A DNA stretch of 64,000 nt from Pseudomonadota bacterium (GCA_021838635.1 JAKCDC010000002.1:106886-170885); one strand, 5' to 3'; numbered from the stretch's first letter, positions 43,874-53,663 are shown. Numbers and translations: made by a program. The notes: a model not told the origin generated them from the letters alone.

Positions 43874-44725
43874 TCACTCAACTCGTTCTTCCCGGCCGAG
43901 GCGCCGGCGTATCGCTTCTTCCCGGGCGTCCTCGATCACCTGGATGACGCCGTCGGTGTCAGCCGACGACTCGTCGCGGACGACGATTCCTGTGAGGCGG
44001 CTGTCGGGATGCAGCTCGCCCGCTTCGTATAACGCCCAGATCTCCCGGGCGAACTCAGTCTCGAGCAGCTCCGGCGCAAAGCGCCCGAGCGTGGCTCTGA
44101 GGTTGTTGACGTCGCGCTCGAGCATCGCGAAGGCGGCATTGTTGCCCGCGGCGTTCACGACCTGGGGCAGGTCGATGATCACCGGCCCCTGCGGCCCGAG
44201 CAGGACGTTGAATTCAGACAGATCCCCATGGATCAGTCCTGCGCTCAACATCCGGGCAATCTGCCGCATGAGAAACTCGTGATAGTCGCGCGCGAGCTCG
44301 GGGGTGAGCTCGACTTCACCGAGTCGCGGCGCCGGGTCGCCGGCGGCATCGGTGACCAGCTCCATCACCAACACGTCGTTGAAATAACCGATCGGCCGTG
44401 GCACGCGCACGTCCGCCGCCACGAGCCGGTAGAGCGCCTCGACTTCGGCGTTCTTCCACTCCTGCTCCTGCTCCCGGCGGCCGAACCGGGTGCTGCGGTT
44501 CATGGCGCGGGCCTCGCGGCTGCCACGCACCTTGCGGCCTTCCTGATACTGTGCGCGCCGCTGGAAGCTGCGCTGCGCCATGTCCCGATAGACCTTCGCG
44601 CAGCGCAGGTGCGACCCGCAGCGCACGAGGTACACCGTGGCTTCCTTGCCGCTTTTCAGCGAGCGAACGACTTCATCGATGACGCCGTCATCGATCAGCG
44701 GCTGCAGATCTTTCGGAACTCTCAT
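43874..44725 (-). CDS. RIO1-type serine protein kinase
   Basis: 283 residues. The atypical kinase core shows G-K-E-A-T-V-Y-L-V (about 25-33) as the ATP loop, C-A-K-V-Y with the binding Lys, the catalytic loop L-I-H-G-D-L-S-E-F-N-V-L-L, and the metal-binding I-I-D-L-P-Q, as in RIO1 (IDxxQ). RIO kinases act in ribosome maturation in archaea and eukaryotes; bacterial members are less studied. Adjacent to an RNA helicase, which fits an RNA or ribosome role. Start is the M-R-V-P-K ATG; the frame extends to 44824, but those residues look non-coding. Confidence 0.92.
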   Translation of the reverse strand: MRVPKDLQPLIDDGVIDEVVRSLKSGKEATVYLVRCGSHLRCAKVYRDMAQRSFQRRAQYQEGRKVRGSREARAMNRSTRFGRREQEQEWKNAEVEALYRLVAADVRVPRPIGYFNDVLVMELVTDAAGDPAPRLGEVELTPELARDYHEFLMRQIARMLSAGLIHGDLSEFNVLLGPQGPVIIDLPQVVNAAGNNAAFAMLERDVNNLRATLGRFAPELLETEFAREIWALYEAGELHPDSRLTGIVVRDESSADTDGVIQVIEDAREEAIRRRLGREERVE

Positions 44726-45013
44726 AGTCTCCGTGGGCGCGGTGGTTCGGCCCGCGAAGTTCGTATTGGAAAAGGGGGGGTGCGCGAGCGCGCCTCCAGA
44801 GCTCTGGAGAGGGCAGTGTAGCACGGGATGACGGCCGTTGCGGGGCGGAGTAGCGCCGGGTGAGTCGGTGTACCGACCCCTACGCCCTGCGCGGGACGGC
44901 TGCGTTTCCCCCGCGGATGAGCGTAGCCGCAGGGGGCGATGGTGCGCCCGCGCGGCCGGGCTCTGGAGCCGGGGCGCGCGTCCCCAGGGCCGCCCGCGCC
45001 GCGACCGCTGCGC

Positions 45014-46390
45014 TCAGCTGAGCATGAACGTCGTGTAATTCAACCGGTCGAGTGCGCGGTCGGTGACCGACAACACGAGCACGGTGCTCAACAGCATGGC
45101 CAGCACGAATCCGTACCCGTAGAAGAACGGGCCAAGCTTCAGACTAAGCTCGGTGAACACGAGATTGGCCACCAGCATCGTGGCGCTCACGGCCGCCGCG
45201 GTGCGCAGGCGATCGAGGTAGAACAGGATGTTCAGCCCCGCCATGACCAGAAGCTGCAGCCCGACGCCCACCGAATCGATCGCGAGCAACGGAAAATACA
45301 GTCTGGGGATGCGAAAGAATGCGAGCAGGGAGGGGCCGAGTGCGATGAGCACCAGTAGCGTGAAGCCCTGGATCTTGATGATGTCGTAGATGCCTTCGCG
45401 GGCGGTGACAACCATCTGCTCGCGGAAGGCGCGGATGGCCGTGAGTGCGCCACCCTCACGCACGGTTCGGTAGTAGCGCTCGTATGCGCGCACGAAATCG
45501 ACCTCCATGCGCAGCAGAAATACCGCCATGCCGGGAATCAGCGTGAAGTAGGCGAGGAAGATCGGCGTGTCATAGATCGTTGAGGCCCGCAGGTCGCCGA
45601 TGACGTGCTGGCCGGTGCCGGCGGTCAGCCAGAACAGGAACTTGTCGGCCCAGACGCCGGCGTTGAAAAACAGACCCACCGGCAGCAGCCACAGATGCAC
45701 GCGCCCCGGGCGCAGAATATCGAATTCGATCAGGCGCGCCGGCGGGTATTCCCGCCAGACCAACGCCAGTGAGCCGAGGATGATGACGGCCTGGCCGCTG
45801 GCGAAGCCGAGCAGCAGACCCTCCATGCCCAGTCCCGCCCGGGCCAATGCGAACCCGAGTGCGACCGAGCCGCCGTAGCCGAGCAGATACAGCACCAGCA
45901 GCGCGCGGTACTGCTTCAGCCCAGAGAGCAGGACGGTGAGCACCCAGACCGTGTTGAGCAGGTTCAGGCTCACGATCATCAGCACGCGGTATACCGCGCC
46001 GGTTCCCGGTAGCAGCCACAGCGCGAGCGGTACCGAGGCGAGCAGCAGCGGCAGTCCGGTGACCAGGAGGATGCCGAGCAGATTCGCCAGCACCCGTCCG
46101 GTCTGACGCTCGAACAGCCGGTCGGCGACGTAGCGCGTGTAGAGCAGCTGCGTCCCCCCGGAGTAGATGAGGCTGAGCGCAATCAGCCAGGTCACGCTGG
46201 TTTGAAAATCGGTGATCTTGCTGGCCGGGAGCACCACCCCGAGGCTCATGACGCCGAGGATGAGAATCGCCAGGATGGACAGCACCCAGGGACCTGAGCC
46301 GATGACGCCCGCATAGAGATACGCGCGCAGCAGCCCGAGGTAGGTCTCGCTGCGGCTCAGGCGGCGCAGTTCGAAGCCGATCCCGGCCAT
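45014..46390 (-). CDS. pelG: Pel polysaccharide inner-membrane transporter PelG
   Basis: 458 residues, about twelve hydrophobic segments, polysaccharide-transporter-like (MOP superfamily). The N-terminus M-A-G-I-G-F-E-L-R-R-L-S is typical of PelG, and the family continues with G-P-W-V-L-S and Y-T-R-Y-V-A-D-R-L-F-E. Moves the growing Pel polymer across the inner membrane with PelD, PelE and PelF. The ATG shares one base with the pelF stop (TGATG). Last gene of the pel operon. Confidence 0.94.
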   Translation of the reverse strand: MAGIGFELRRLSRSETYLGLLRAYLYAGVIGSGPWVLSILAILILGVMSLGVVLPASKITDFQTSVTWLIALSLIYSGGTQLLYTRYVADRLFERQTGRVLANLLGILLVTGLPLLLASVPLALWLLPGTGAVYRVLMIVSLNLLNTVWVLTVLLSGLKQYRALLVLYLLGYGGSVALGFALARAGLGMEGLLLGFASGQAVIILGSLALVWREYPPARLIEFDILRPGRVHLWLLPVGLFFNAGVWADKFLFWLTAGTGQHVIGDLRASTIYDTPIFLAYFTLIPGMAVFLLRMEVDFVRAYERYYRTVREGGALTAIRAFREQMVVTAREGIYDIIKIQGFTLLVLIALGPSLLAFFRIPRLYFPLLAIDSVGVGLQLLVMAGLNILFYLDRLRTAAAVSATMLVANLVFTELSLKLGPFFYGYGFVLAMLLSTVLVLSVTDRALDRLNYTTFMLS

Positions 46391-47898
46391 CAGCGCGACG
46401 CCCCGTGCCCGATCCGCTCGGCGAACAATCGATCGAAGGTGTCGATCATCTGCCGCTGGTCGTAGTAGGTTTCCGCCCGGCGCATCGCCGCCTCGGCGGC
46501 GCGAGCGTAGGCCGAACGGTCTTGCAGCAGCCCGGCGCAGGCCTGCGCCAGGGCCTCGTGATCGGCGAGACCGATCACCGCGCCGGCCACACCGAGCGCC
46601 CGATCCGCCTCGCCGCGGCCATGGACCAGTTCCGGGCAGGCGCCGACCTCGGTGGTCACGCAGGGCAACCCGGCCGCGAACCCCTCCAGGATCGACAGGG
46701 GCAATCCCTCGCTGATCGAGCTCAGCACCAGCACGCCGACTTCGGGCAGGATCTCCTCGATGCGCCGGAATCCGAGGAAGCGCAGCGATGCGCCGAGTCC
46801 GAGCGCCTGCGCGAGCTCGTGACATTCGCGGCTGTATTGCGGATCCTCATCCTCCGGGCCGACGATCCAGGCCTCGGCGCCGGGCAGGCGCTGGCGCAGC
46901 GCATGGGCGGCGCGGATGAATGTCTTGATGTCCTTGATCCGCACCACCCGACCGAGCAGACAGATGACCGGCGGCGGTGCGGCGCTGGGCGCACGGCGCA
47001 GGCCGCGGAGGCGCTCGACGTCGACGCCGTTGGGAATGATGCGCGTGCGGGCCGCATCGGCCCCGTCGCGGATCTGCTGCTGGCGGGCGGTTTCAAACAG
47101 ACTGATGATGGGGTCGGCCTGGCGGTAGGCGAGAGCGCCGAGCACCTCGAAGAAACGGATCCACATCTCGCGCAGGTGGCTCACCTCGGTCGGGTCGTAC
47201 TGCAGCGGACTGCGCGCATCGTTGATCCAATCGGCGTTCATCAGATCGACGCGCCGCTCCTTGGTGTAGATGCCATGCTCCATGAGCACGAGCGGGCGAT
47301 GCTGGGCCTGGGCGCCGAGCACCCCCAGCAGGCCGGCATAGCCGGTCGAGGGGCTGAGGAACAGCCGCGCCCGGGGCAGTGCGCGCGCGGCGCGGGCGAG
47401 CGCCCAGAGCGGGCGGTGCAGGTTGCGCACCGTCCAGAAGTAATCGACGAACGACGGCTCGGTGGCCTGCGCCTCGTACGCCGCGGTGATGTACTGCCAG
47501 GCCGGTTCGCTGTAGAGGAACGCCGCCTCGGTGAACGGGCCATCGGCCTGCAATTGTACGGAGAAGTCCGGCGCCTCTGCGTCCCCGGCGCGCAGCGCGG
47601 CGTGCAGGCAGGCATAGCGCTCGGGGGTGTCGGCCGCCAGCCGCGGCACCTTGACCGGCGGGCGCTCGTTGTCCCCGAACAGATACAGTGTCTGCAGTGC
47701 GATCAGATTCTCCGGCAGCCGATACTGCAGGCCGCGGTAGTCCTTGGCCTGCGAGCCGAGAAAGACGGCCCCGAAGCGCCAGTGCGGCAGCTGGGTGATC
47801 AGCTGATGCACCCAGCTGGACACCCCACCCTTGACGTAGGGATACGTGCCCTCGAGCACCAACGCGATGTCGCAGTCGCTCGCCTGGGTCTCACGCAT
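46390..47898 (-). CDS. pelF: Pel polysaccharide glycosyltransferase PelF
   Basis: Cytosolic GT4-family polymerase of 502 residues, close to the usual 507. It starts near V-L-E-G-T-Y-P-Y-V-K-G-G-V-S-S-W-V-H, the PelF N-terminal signature. G-R-V-V-R-I-K-D-I-K-T-F and the E-x7-E retaining motif (S-E-G-L-P-L-S-I-L-E) lie in the C-terminal domain. It uses UDP-sugars to build Pel, which in Pseudomonas is rich in N-acetylgalactosamine and galactosamine. Its start lies 8 bases inside pelE. Confidence 0.95.
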   Translation of the reverse strand: MRETQASDCDIALVLEGTYPYVKGGVSSWVHQLITQLPHWRFGAVFLGSQAKDYRGLQYRLPENLIALQTLYLFGDNERPPVKVPRLAADTPERYACLHAALRAGDAEAPDFSVQLQADGPFTEAAFLYSEPAWQYITAAYEAQATEPSFVDYFWTVRNLHRPLWALARAARALPRARLFLSPSTGYAGLLGVLGAQAQHRPLVLMEHGIYTKERRVDLMNADWINDARSPLQYDPTEVSHLREMWIRFFEVLGALAYRQADPIISLFETARQQQIRDGADAARTRIIPNGVDVERLRGLRRAPSAAPPPVICLLGRVVRIKDIKTFIRAAHALRQRLPGAEAWIVGPEDEDPQYSRECHELAQALGLGASLRFLGFRRIEEILPEVGVLVLSSISEGLPLSILEGFAAGLPCVTTEVGACPELVHGRGEADRALGVAGAVIGLADHEALAQACAGLLQDRSAYARAAEAAMRRAETYYDQRQMIDTFDRLFAERIGHGASR

Positions 47899-48889
47899 CG
47901 ATCGCGTGCCCCCAGAGCTTGGCCACCGGGCCGATGAGTGGAATGTGCCGATACAGCGGGTGTTGCGCGAGCAGCTGGCGCAGCTGCGCGTAGTCGCGGC
48001 TGCGCCACGCGCACTCCAGGAGCCAGGGCAGCGCGCGCGCCGGCGCGGCGCCGGAGTCGCTGGCCCGCGCATAGTCGCGGGTGATCTGCGCCTCGCATGC
48101 CGCGGGCAGCCGCTGCTGCGCAAGACGGGCGCGCGCCAAGAGCAGGCGGGTCCGCCACGGCGCCTCGGCCGGCGGCTCGCCGATCGCCTCGAACAGCTGC
48201 TGCGCGGCATCCAGGTGCATCTGGCGCAGACTGCCGCTGACGATGCCGAGATAGACGAACTCCAGGTGCAATTCGGCCAGATCGAGCGTGGTATGCAAAC
48301 TCCCCAGGCCGTGCGCGCGGCGGTGCGCTTCGAGGCGATTCATCTGCGCGATGATGCGCTCCTCGCGCCGGGCGAGCAGATTGTGTGCCAGCAGGCGCAG
48401 CGTCTCATCGGGATGGTTCAGCGCCCCGCGCAGCAGATGAGTGCTCTCGCGGTTGCGCCGGGTGGCGATGGCGAGCAGCGCGCGTGAGCCGAGGTCACCC
48501 GAGGGCGCGATGGTGCGCAGGCGGGCGAGCGCGCCGCCGGCGCCGAAATGACTGACGTGACCGCGCATCTCGGTCACATAGGCCGGCTGACGCACGAGTT
48601 TGGGTTGCAGCGGCCCCGCCTGCTTCTCCAGCCGTGGATACACCAGGCCGACGAGCAGCACCAGCGGCGGTCCGAGCAGCGGCAGGATGCTGCCGAGGGC
48701 TGTGAGGGCGAGCAGGTTCGGCACGCGGCGCCTGCGTAGACGGCGCGGCAGCAGGGCGTGTCCGATGAGGGCGCACAGCGCACTGAGCAACGCGTTGGCG
48801 AGCAGCGTGGTCAGCACCACCGAGGCGGCGTTGGACATCGAGGCCGGGTGCAGCCAGCCGATCATCCGTGCGGTGATCTCGCCGCTCAT
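47891..48889 (-). CDS. pelE: Pel inner-membrane/TPR protein PelE
   Basis: 332 residues. Two or three N-terminal hydrophobic segments (about 18-75; L-T-T-L-L-A-N-A-L-L-S-A-L then L-L-G-P-P-L-V-L-L-V-G-L-V-Y) are followed by a helical, repeat-like cytosolic region (about 110-332) with TPR-type spacing. PelE scaffolds PelD, PelF and PelG. Start at ATG 48889, overlapping pelD by 4 bases; the longer upstream frame lies inside pelD. Sequence conservation of PelE is low in general; gene order makes the call safe. Confidence 0.9.
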   Translation of the reverse strand: MSGEITARMIGWLHPASMSNAASVVLTTLLANALLSALCALIGHALLPRRLRRRRVPNLLALTALGSILPLLGPPLVLLVGLVYPRLEKQAGPLQPKLVRQPAYVTEMRGHVSHFGAGGALARLRTIAPSGDLGSRALLAIATRRNRESTHLLRGALNHPDETLRLLAHNLLARREERIIAQMNRLEAHRRAHGLGSLHTTLDLAELHLEFVYLGIVSGSLRQMHLDAAQQLFEAIGEPPAEAPWRTRLLLARARLAQQRLPAACEAQITRDYARASDSGAAPARALPWLLECAWRSRDYAQLRQLLAQHPLYRHIPLIGPVAKLWGHAIDA

Positions 48890-50247
48890 GGCGAGAGTCC
48901 TATGCCGCGCTCGCGCAGCAGTGCCAGCGCCGAGCGGTGATCGAACTCGATGCCGCACTCGCGCAGCAGCGCAAGCGGTGGGCGCTGATCGATCGGCACC
49001 TGCGCGACCCCGAAGCCTGCCGCCTCGAGTCCTCCCTCCATGCGGTGGGCCCGCAGGATGCCCTCGATGCGCTCGAGGAATCCGCGCGCGCTCGCCGGGC
49101 CGGCGAGCGGCAGCAGGATCAGCAGGCCGGCGGCCAGTGGCCCGAACGGTTCGCGCCAATAGAGATCCAGGCCCCGGCGGGCCGAATACAGCGCATCGAG
49201 CGCGGCGGCCTGCGAATCCGCGGAGCGCGCGCGGACCACCACCAGGGTGGAGTGCACGCCGCTGCGCTCGTGCAGGCGCTGCAGCTTGATCAGCTCGTGA
49301 GCAAACACGGCCGGGCAGTACGGGAGCGTGCGGCGCAGATCGGCCGTCTGGGCGGCCGCCCAGCTCTCATCGGCGAAGTACTGCAGCATGGCGGCCGCGG
49401 CGGTGAGGTTCTCCTCGACCAGGGCGAGCAGCGGCAGGTCACGCACCACGAGCACGCCGAGGCGCTCGCCCGCGGAGTCGATCAGGGGCAGCACCGCGCG
49501 GTAACTGCCGCCCTGTTCGAGTTCGACGAGCTGATCGATGCTGTGATACGCGGTCTGTTCATGCTCAAGGGCATAGCGCAGCAGAGGGTCGGCGTGCGCG
49601 AGCGGGGCCGGGGTTGCGAGCGCTGCCAGCGGCTCATCGGCGAGCCGGCCATTGCGATACAGGTGCAGCCCGGCGCTCTCGAACCGGCAGTACTGCGCCA
49701 GCAGCTGCAGCAGCGCGTTGGCGCCGGTTGCCGAGACCCCGCCGTGCTCCTCGGCGCTCAGTTCACGCAGCGCCTCGAGCGCACCGCGCAAGGTGACCGG
49801 CTGGGCGATCAGCGCCTCCTCGAGACGGTCGTGCGAGAGGCGGGTGACGAAGAACGCGCGGGTCAGCGACTCCAACCGCTCCTCGGTGTAGTCGGTGCGC
49901 GCCTGGCCGGCACTCAGTTGCTCGCGCCAGCGCGAGCGGTACTGACCGGCGCTCAGCGCCGCGAGCGCACCGCCGGCCAGTTGGATCAGCGGCGGCGCCT
50001 GGCCGCTGAAGCCGAGCCGGTGCGCGGCGATGCCGGCCGCCGCCAACACCAGGGTGCAGAGCGCGGCCGGGGCGAGACCGTAGCGCAGTCCGAGCAGCAG
50101 CGGAATCAGCCACAACCACGGATAGGGCGAGGCGGTGAACGGCGTGGTGCGAAACAGCCACAGCGTCAGCGCCAGCGCCGCGAGCGGCAACACGAGCACT
50201 TCCGTCCAGATGAGGACGCCGTAGCGCTGCTTGGTGGTTTTGTCCAT
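48886..50247 (-). CDS. pelD: Pel c-di-GMP receptor PelD
   Basis: 453 residues (P. aeruginosa PelD has 455). Four N-terminal transmembrane segments (about 11-100), a short coiled region, a GAF domain (about 175-300) and a degenerate GGDEF-like domain (about 315-450) that lacks the GGDEF motif. An RxxD is present at R358-G-L-D361, in the region where the c-di-GMP-binding inhibitory-type site of PelD lies, and R161 matches another known ligand-contact position. PelD is thus expected to gate Pel production by c-di-GMP. Start chosen at M-D-K-T-T-K; a longer frame to 50448 would overlap pelC. Confidence 0.94.
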   Translation of the reverse strand: MDKTTKQRYGVLIWTEVLVLPLAALALTLWLFRTTPFTASPYPWLWLIPLLLGLRYGLAPAALCTLVLAAAGIAAHRLGFSGQAPPLIQLAGGALAALSAGQYRSRWREQLSAGQARTDYTEERLESLTRAFFVTRLSHDRLEEALIAQPVTLRGALEALRELSAEEHGGVSATGANALLQLLAQYCRFESAGLHLYRNGRLADEPLAALATPAPLAHADPLLRYALEHEQTAYHSIDQLVELEQGGSYRAVLPLIDSAGERLGVLVVRDLPLLALVEENLTAAAAMLQYFADESWAAAQTADLRRTLPYCPAVFAHELIKLQRLHERSGVHSTLVVVRARSADSQAAALDALYSARRGLDLYWREPFGPLAAGLLILLPLAGPASARGFLERIEGILRAHRMEGGLEAAGFGVAQVPIDQRPPLALLRECGIEFDHRSALALLRERGIGLSP

Positions 50248-50264
50248 GCCGCGGGCCTTGAGAG

Positions 50265-50804
50265 TCAGGGCAACAGGCGCTTCAGGAGTCCGGCCAGCGT
50301 CCGCTCCGAGAGCACGGCCAACCCCTCGCGACTGGTTCCGGTGGCCGAAGCGACGCCGCTCCAGAGCGTCTTGCCGGTACGCAGATCCGTCAGACGCAGC
50401 GTGACGCCGAGAGCCGGTTGGCCGTCCAGGCCGATCTTGTAGTGCCACTCATCGACGCTGCCGATGAGCCCGTAGCGGGCGCCGTGGCGGCGGGCCCACA
50501 GGCGCTGGCGCTGCTGCTCTTGGGCGCCCTCGCCGACCGGCAGCGGTCCGCCGCCGCCGAGGGGAGGCGCGAGCAGCACGTGCGTCAGCCCGCGCACGCC
50601 GAGCAGCGCCACCAGTTGCTGCTGGACGCGTCCGCCGGCGTAGGGCGTCGAGGTGTTGTTGACCGGTGTCAGCACGCACCATACCGCCTGCCGATCCGGA
50701 TGGGGGGAGGCCGAGGCCTGCAGCTGAACGGTGGCGCAGCCGGACAGAGCGGCCAGCGCCCACAGGAGCAGGATCCAGGTGATCGTCTTCGATGAGGCTC
50801 TCAT
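50265..50804 (-). CDS. pelC: Pel outer-membrane lipoprotein PelC
   Basis: 179 residues with a lipoprotein signal: hydrophobic I-T-W-I-L-L-L-W-A-L-A-A then the lipobox L-S-G-C (Cys near 23). The mature part is a small alpha/beta domain of the PelC/CsgG-related fold, which forms a ring at the outer membrane and guides the polymer to the PelB pore. Between pelB (12 bases away) and pelD (17 bases). Length agrees with known PelC. Confidence 0.92.
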   Translation of the reverse strand: MRASSKTITWILLLWALAALSGCATVQLQASASPHPDRQAVWCVLTPVNNTSTPYAGGRVQQQLVALLGVRGLTHVLLAPPLGGGGPLPVGEGAQEQQRQRLWARRHGARYGLIGSVDEWHYKIGLDGQPALGVTLRLTDLRTGKTLWSGVASATGTSREGLAVLSERTLAGLLKRLLP

Positions 50805-50816
50805 GGTCGGACTCGT

Positions 50817-53663
50817 TCATTGCGTGGGTGAGAAGTAGTGGCGGTAGCGCAGCATGAGGCCCTCGGTGCGCCCGCTGTGCGTGCCGACGTTGTTCTGCAA
50901 CGTCAGACTCAGCGACAGGTGGTCGGCGCCGAACACAGGTGTCGCGACGCCGGCGCTGAGGTCATACCCCTGGCCGCTGACACTGTTGGCGCACACCGCG
51001 GCGCTCGCGTACGGATGCAGGCGCTCGGCAAACACGCGCCCGTAGCGCATGTTGAAGTGGCCGCCCGCGCAGGCCTGCACGAAACTCTGCGGCACGAAAA
51101 AGCCGACGGTCGGGCGCAGGTCGGTCGGCACCAGGGGGCGCAGCTGGGCGGGCAGGTGTGCGGCGGGCGCGTAATGGGCGCCGCTCACCGAGGCCTCCAG
51201 GGTGAGTCCCGGCGGCGCGAACGCCAGGCGATACTCGGTGGCGAGCGAGAAGCGCTCGACCGTGCCGAGCGCCCCGCCGCCCTGGGCGCGCAGCTGACCG
51301 GCCTGCACCTGCAGGGCGAGTGCCGCCCGGGGCGTCAGTTGCTCGGTCAGGCCGGCAACGAGGCGATTTTCGAGTCCCCCGACGCTGAGCGCGGCGGTAT
51401 CGAGCGGCCGCGCGCCGGCCACCGCCGCGAGGGTGCTTTGCAACGAGCGGCTCCAGCGCTGCTGCCACGTGATGCCGCCGCGCAGCCAGCTCGCGAGGTC
51501 TCTGCCGGCGCCGAGCTCGAGCGTGACGGGCCCGGATCGGCTCGCGCGGCGCCAGGTGAGCAGGGCGGCGCGGCTGAGCGGGGGCGGGGTGCCGAATTGC
51601 GTCGGGTCGAGGCTGCGCTGGTGCGTGCTCTTCAGTCGGATCTGCAGCCGCTCGTGCGCGCTGAGGGTGTGCCGGACCCGCACGGCGATACTCTCCTGCA
51701 GCAGGCCGCTGATCTGCAGCGCCCGGGTATCGGCGCCCACGCGGTCGGCCCGAGCGAGCGCGAGCGTGTCGAATTGCCGCTGCAGGCGACGGTCGGTCGG
51801 TTCGCGCTTCAGTTCCCGGTAGGTGAGGGTGAGGGCCTGCGCATCCCAACCGAGTGCCTGAGCGGCGGCCTCCCGGTCAGGCGGCGCGAGCTGCGCGCGG
51901 TGCCGATCGAGGAGTCTGCCGAGTGCGGGGCGATCGTGCTCCGCCAGGGCCTGGGCGAGCTCGGCCCAGGCCGGTCGCCGATGGTGTTGGAATGCCCGCA
52001 GACCCCACCAGCGCGCGAGCGCGTAGGCCGGTTCGCTCTGCAACGCCGCCCACACTGTCAGGCGCCCCTGGCGCCGCCTCGGGTGCCGCGCCAGCGCCTC
52101 GATGGCCTGCTGTGCCGGATCACCGGGGGCGAGCACCCCGGCGAGCCGGGTGAGGGCGATGGCGCGCCGTTCGCGACCGCGGGCCGTGTGCGGCGCTCGC
52201 CGGTGGGCGAGCAGCGCGTAGGCGCGCCGTCGCAGTGACCAGGCGGCGTTGGAACGGTTCGCCTGCTGCAGCGTGTCGGCGCTATCGAGCAGCCACTGCG
52301 GATCGCGCTTGCGCTCGGCCCACTGCGCCTGCAGCCACCTCAGGGCCTGTTCGGGCCGGTGCACGGCGGCGTACGCCGCGGCCAGCGGCGCCCACAACGC
52401 CGGCGCCGTGCGGGCCCGGGGGTCCAGACGGTGCAGTGCCGGTGCGAGCGGGGCAAGGGCGTGGGTGTCGATGAGCAGCCAGAGGTACCCGGCGAGCAGG
52501 GTGTTGTCGCCCGGACGCAGCTGCAGCGCATGACCATAGGCAGCGAGCGCCGCGCGCGGGTGGCGTTGGCCGGCGCGCAGGGCGGCGAGACTCGTCCAGT
52601 AGAAGGGCGTGTGGGCGAAGGCGCCTGCCTGGTCCGCGCCGAGCAGGGCGAACGCGCGGGTCAGCCAGGGCGTGGCCGGATGGCGGGCCGCGGCGATGCC
52701 GAGCAGCGAGAGAAACAGGGCCGGTTGGTGCGTCTGTGTCCAGCCGCGCGCGGCGAGCGCGAACGCCCGCTTCGGATGCCGGTACTGCTCGACGTAGACG
52801 GCGCGCAGATCAGTCGACACATCGGCGTGCGCCGTGCGGATCAGCACCTCTGCGGCCCGGGCGGCCAGGCGGTAGTGACCGAGCTGCCAGGCCAGTCCAC
52901 TCAGCGTGCGCCAGTAGTCCGTGTCGGCGGGGCGTGCGTGCGGTTCGGCCGCCAGAAGCGCCCGCAGCGCCTGCGGCAGGCGGCCGTGCACGTAATCGAG
53001 CGTGGCGAGCGCGAGCATGACCTTCGGGCCGGCCCCGAAGTGCTTGCGATAGCGCTGCAACACCGCCCGTTCACGGGCCGGCTCGCCGAGCATGCGGAAA
53101 ATCACGGCCTGCTCCCACAGCAGCGGCGCCGCGTGGCGGCGGGCGAAGGCCCGCTGCAGCGTCCCGAGGGCCTGCTGCGGCTCGCCGATGTCCAGGTACA
53201 GCCCGCTCAACATGCGCCGCTGCGCGGGCGTGGCACGGCCGAGATGAACGAGTTCGCGCAAGAGCGCCACCGCACGGCCGTCCCGACCCAACCCGAGCGC
53301 CAGCGCGAGCGCCGGTTGCAGCTCGTCCCACTGGTGCAGGTGCAGGGCGAGACGGCTGAGCGCGCCGAGCGCGGCGTGCGGATGGTTGCTCCAGCGGGCG
53401 GATTGGGCCAGACGGCCCAGCCACAGACGCGAGTCTGGATGCGCCTTGAGCGCGCTTTGCGACAGGACGTAGGCATCGGTGACATCCCCGTCACCGACGA
53501 ACGCCTGCCAGGCGAGGTCCCAATCCCGGGCTCTGAAGGGCCGGCTCGGCAGCACCGGGCGCGCCCCGGCGCAGGCCGGATCCGGCACGCGGCTGATTGC
53601 CAACAGCGCAAGCGTCGCGTACAGGCGCAATCGGACGGTCGATCGGACCGGCGAGGCGTTCAC
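50817..53663 (-). CDS. pelB: PelB C-terminal part: TPR region and outer-membrane beta-barrel
   Basis: 948 residues. After a signal-peptide-like start (about 10-32, ending A-C-A-G) come many helical TPR-type repeats (about 50-620). A beta-barrel of about 300 residues follows, ending in M-L-R-Y-R-H-Y-F-S-P-T-Q, as in PelB, the Pel export porin. In Pseudomonas PelB is one protein of about 1190 residues; here the N-terminal membrane/TPR part is a separate upstream ORF. The start is GTG, overlapping the upstream stop by 4 bases (GTGA). Because this half has its own export signal, the split looks organised rather than a simple frameshift. Confidence 0.9.
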   Translation of the reverse strand: MNASPVRSTVRLRLYATLALLAISRVPDPACAGARPVLPSRPFRARDWDLAWQAFVGDGDVTDAYVLSQSALKAHPDSRLWLGRLAQSARWSNHPHAALGALSRLALHLHQWDELQPALALALGLGRDGRAVALLRELVHLGRATPAQRRMLSGLYLDIGEPQQALGTLQRAFARRHAAPLLWEQAVIFRMLGEPARERAVLQRYRKHFGAGPKVMLALATLDYVHGRLPQALRALLAAEPHARPADTDYWRTLSGLAWQLGHYRLAARAAEVLIRTAHADVSTDLRAVYVEQYRHPKRAFALAARGWTQTHQPALFLSLLGIAAARHPATPWLTRAFALLGADQAGAFAHTPFYWTSLAALRAGQRHPRAALAAYGHALQLRPGDNTLLAGYLWLLIDTHALAPLAPALHRLDPRARTAPALWAPLAAAYAAVHRPEQALRWLQAQWAERKRDPQWLLDSADTLQQANRSNAAWSLRRRAYALLAHRRAPHTARGRERRAIALTRLAGVLAPGDPAQQAIEALARHPRRRQGRLTVWAALQSEPAYALARWWGLRAFQHHRRPAWAELAQALAEHDRPALGRLLDRHRAQLAPPDREAAAQALGWDAQALTLTYRELKREPTDRRLQRQFDTLALARADRVGADTRALQISGLLQESIAVRVRHTLSAHERLQIRLKSTHQRSLDPTQFGTPPPLSRAALLTWRRASRSGPVTLELGAGRDLASWLRGGITWQQRWSRSLQSTLAAVAGARPLDTAALSVGGLENRLVAGLTEQLTPRAALALQVQAGQLRAQGGGALGTVERFSLATEYRLAFAPPGLTLEASVSGAHYAPAAHLPAQLRPLVPTDLRPTVGFFVPQSFVQACAGGHFNMRYGRVFAERLHPYASAAVCANSVSGQGYDLSAGVATPVFGADHLSLSLTLQNNVGTHSGRTEGLMLRYRHYFSPTQ

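Noticed and set aside
46405..47937. Plus-strand open frame of about 510 codons opposite pelF
   Set aside because: Antisense to a convincing PelF; its sequence is low-complexity Arg/Ala/Gly.
48937..50442. Plus-strand open frame of about 500 codons opposite pelD
   Set aside because: Arg/Gln-rich shadow of PelD; no start signal or domain.
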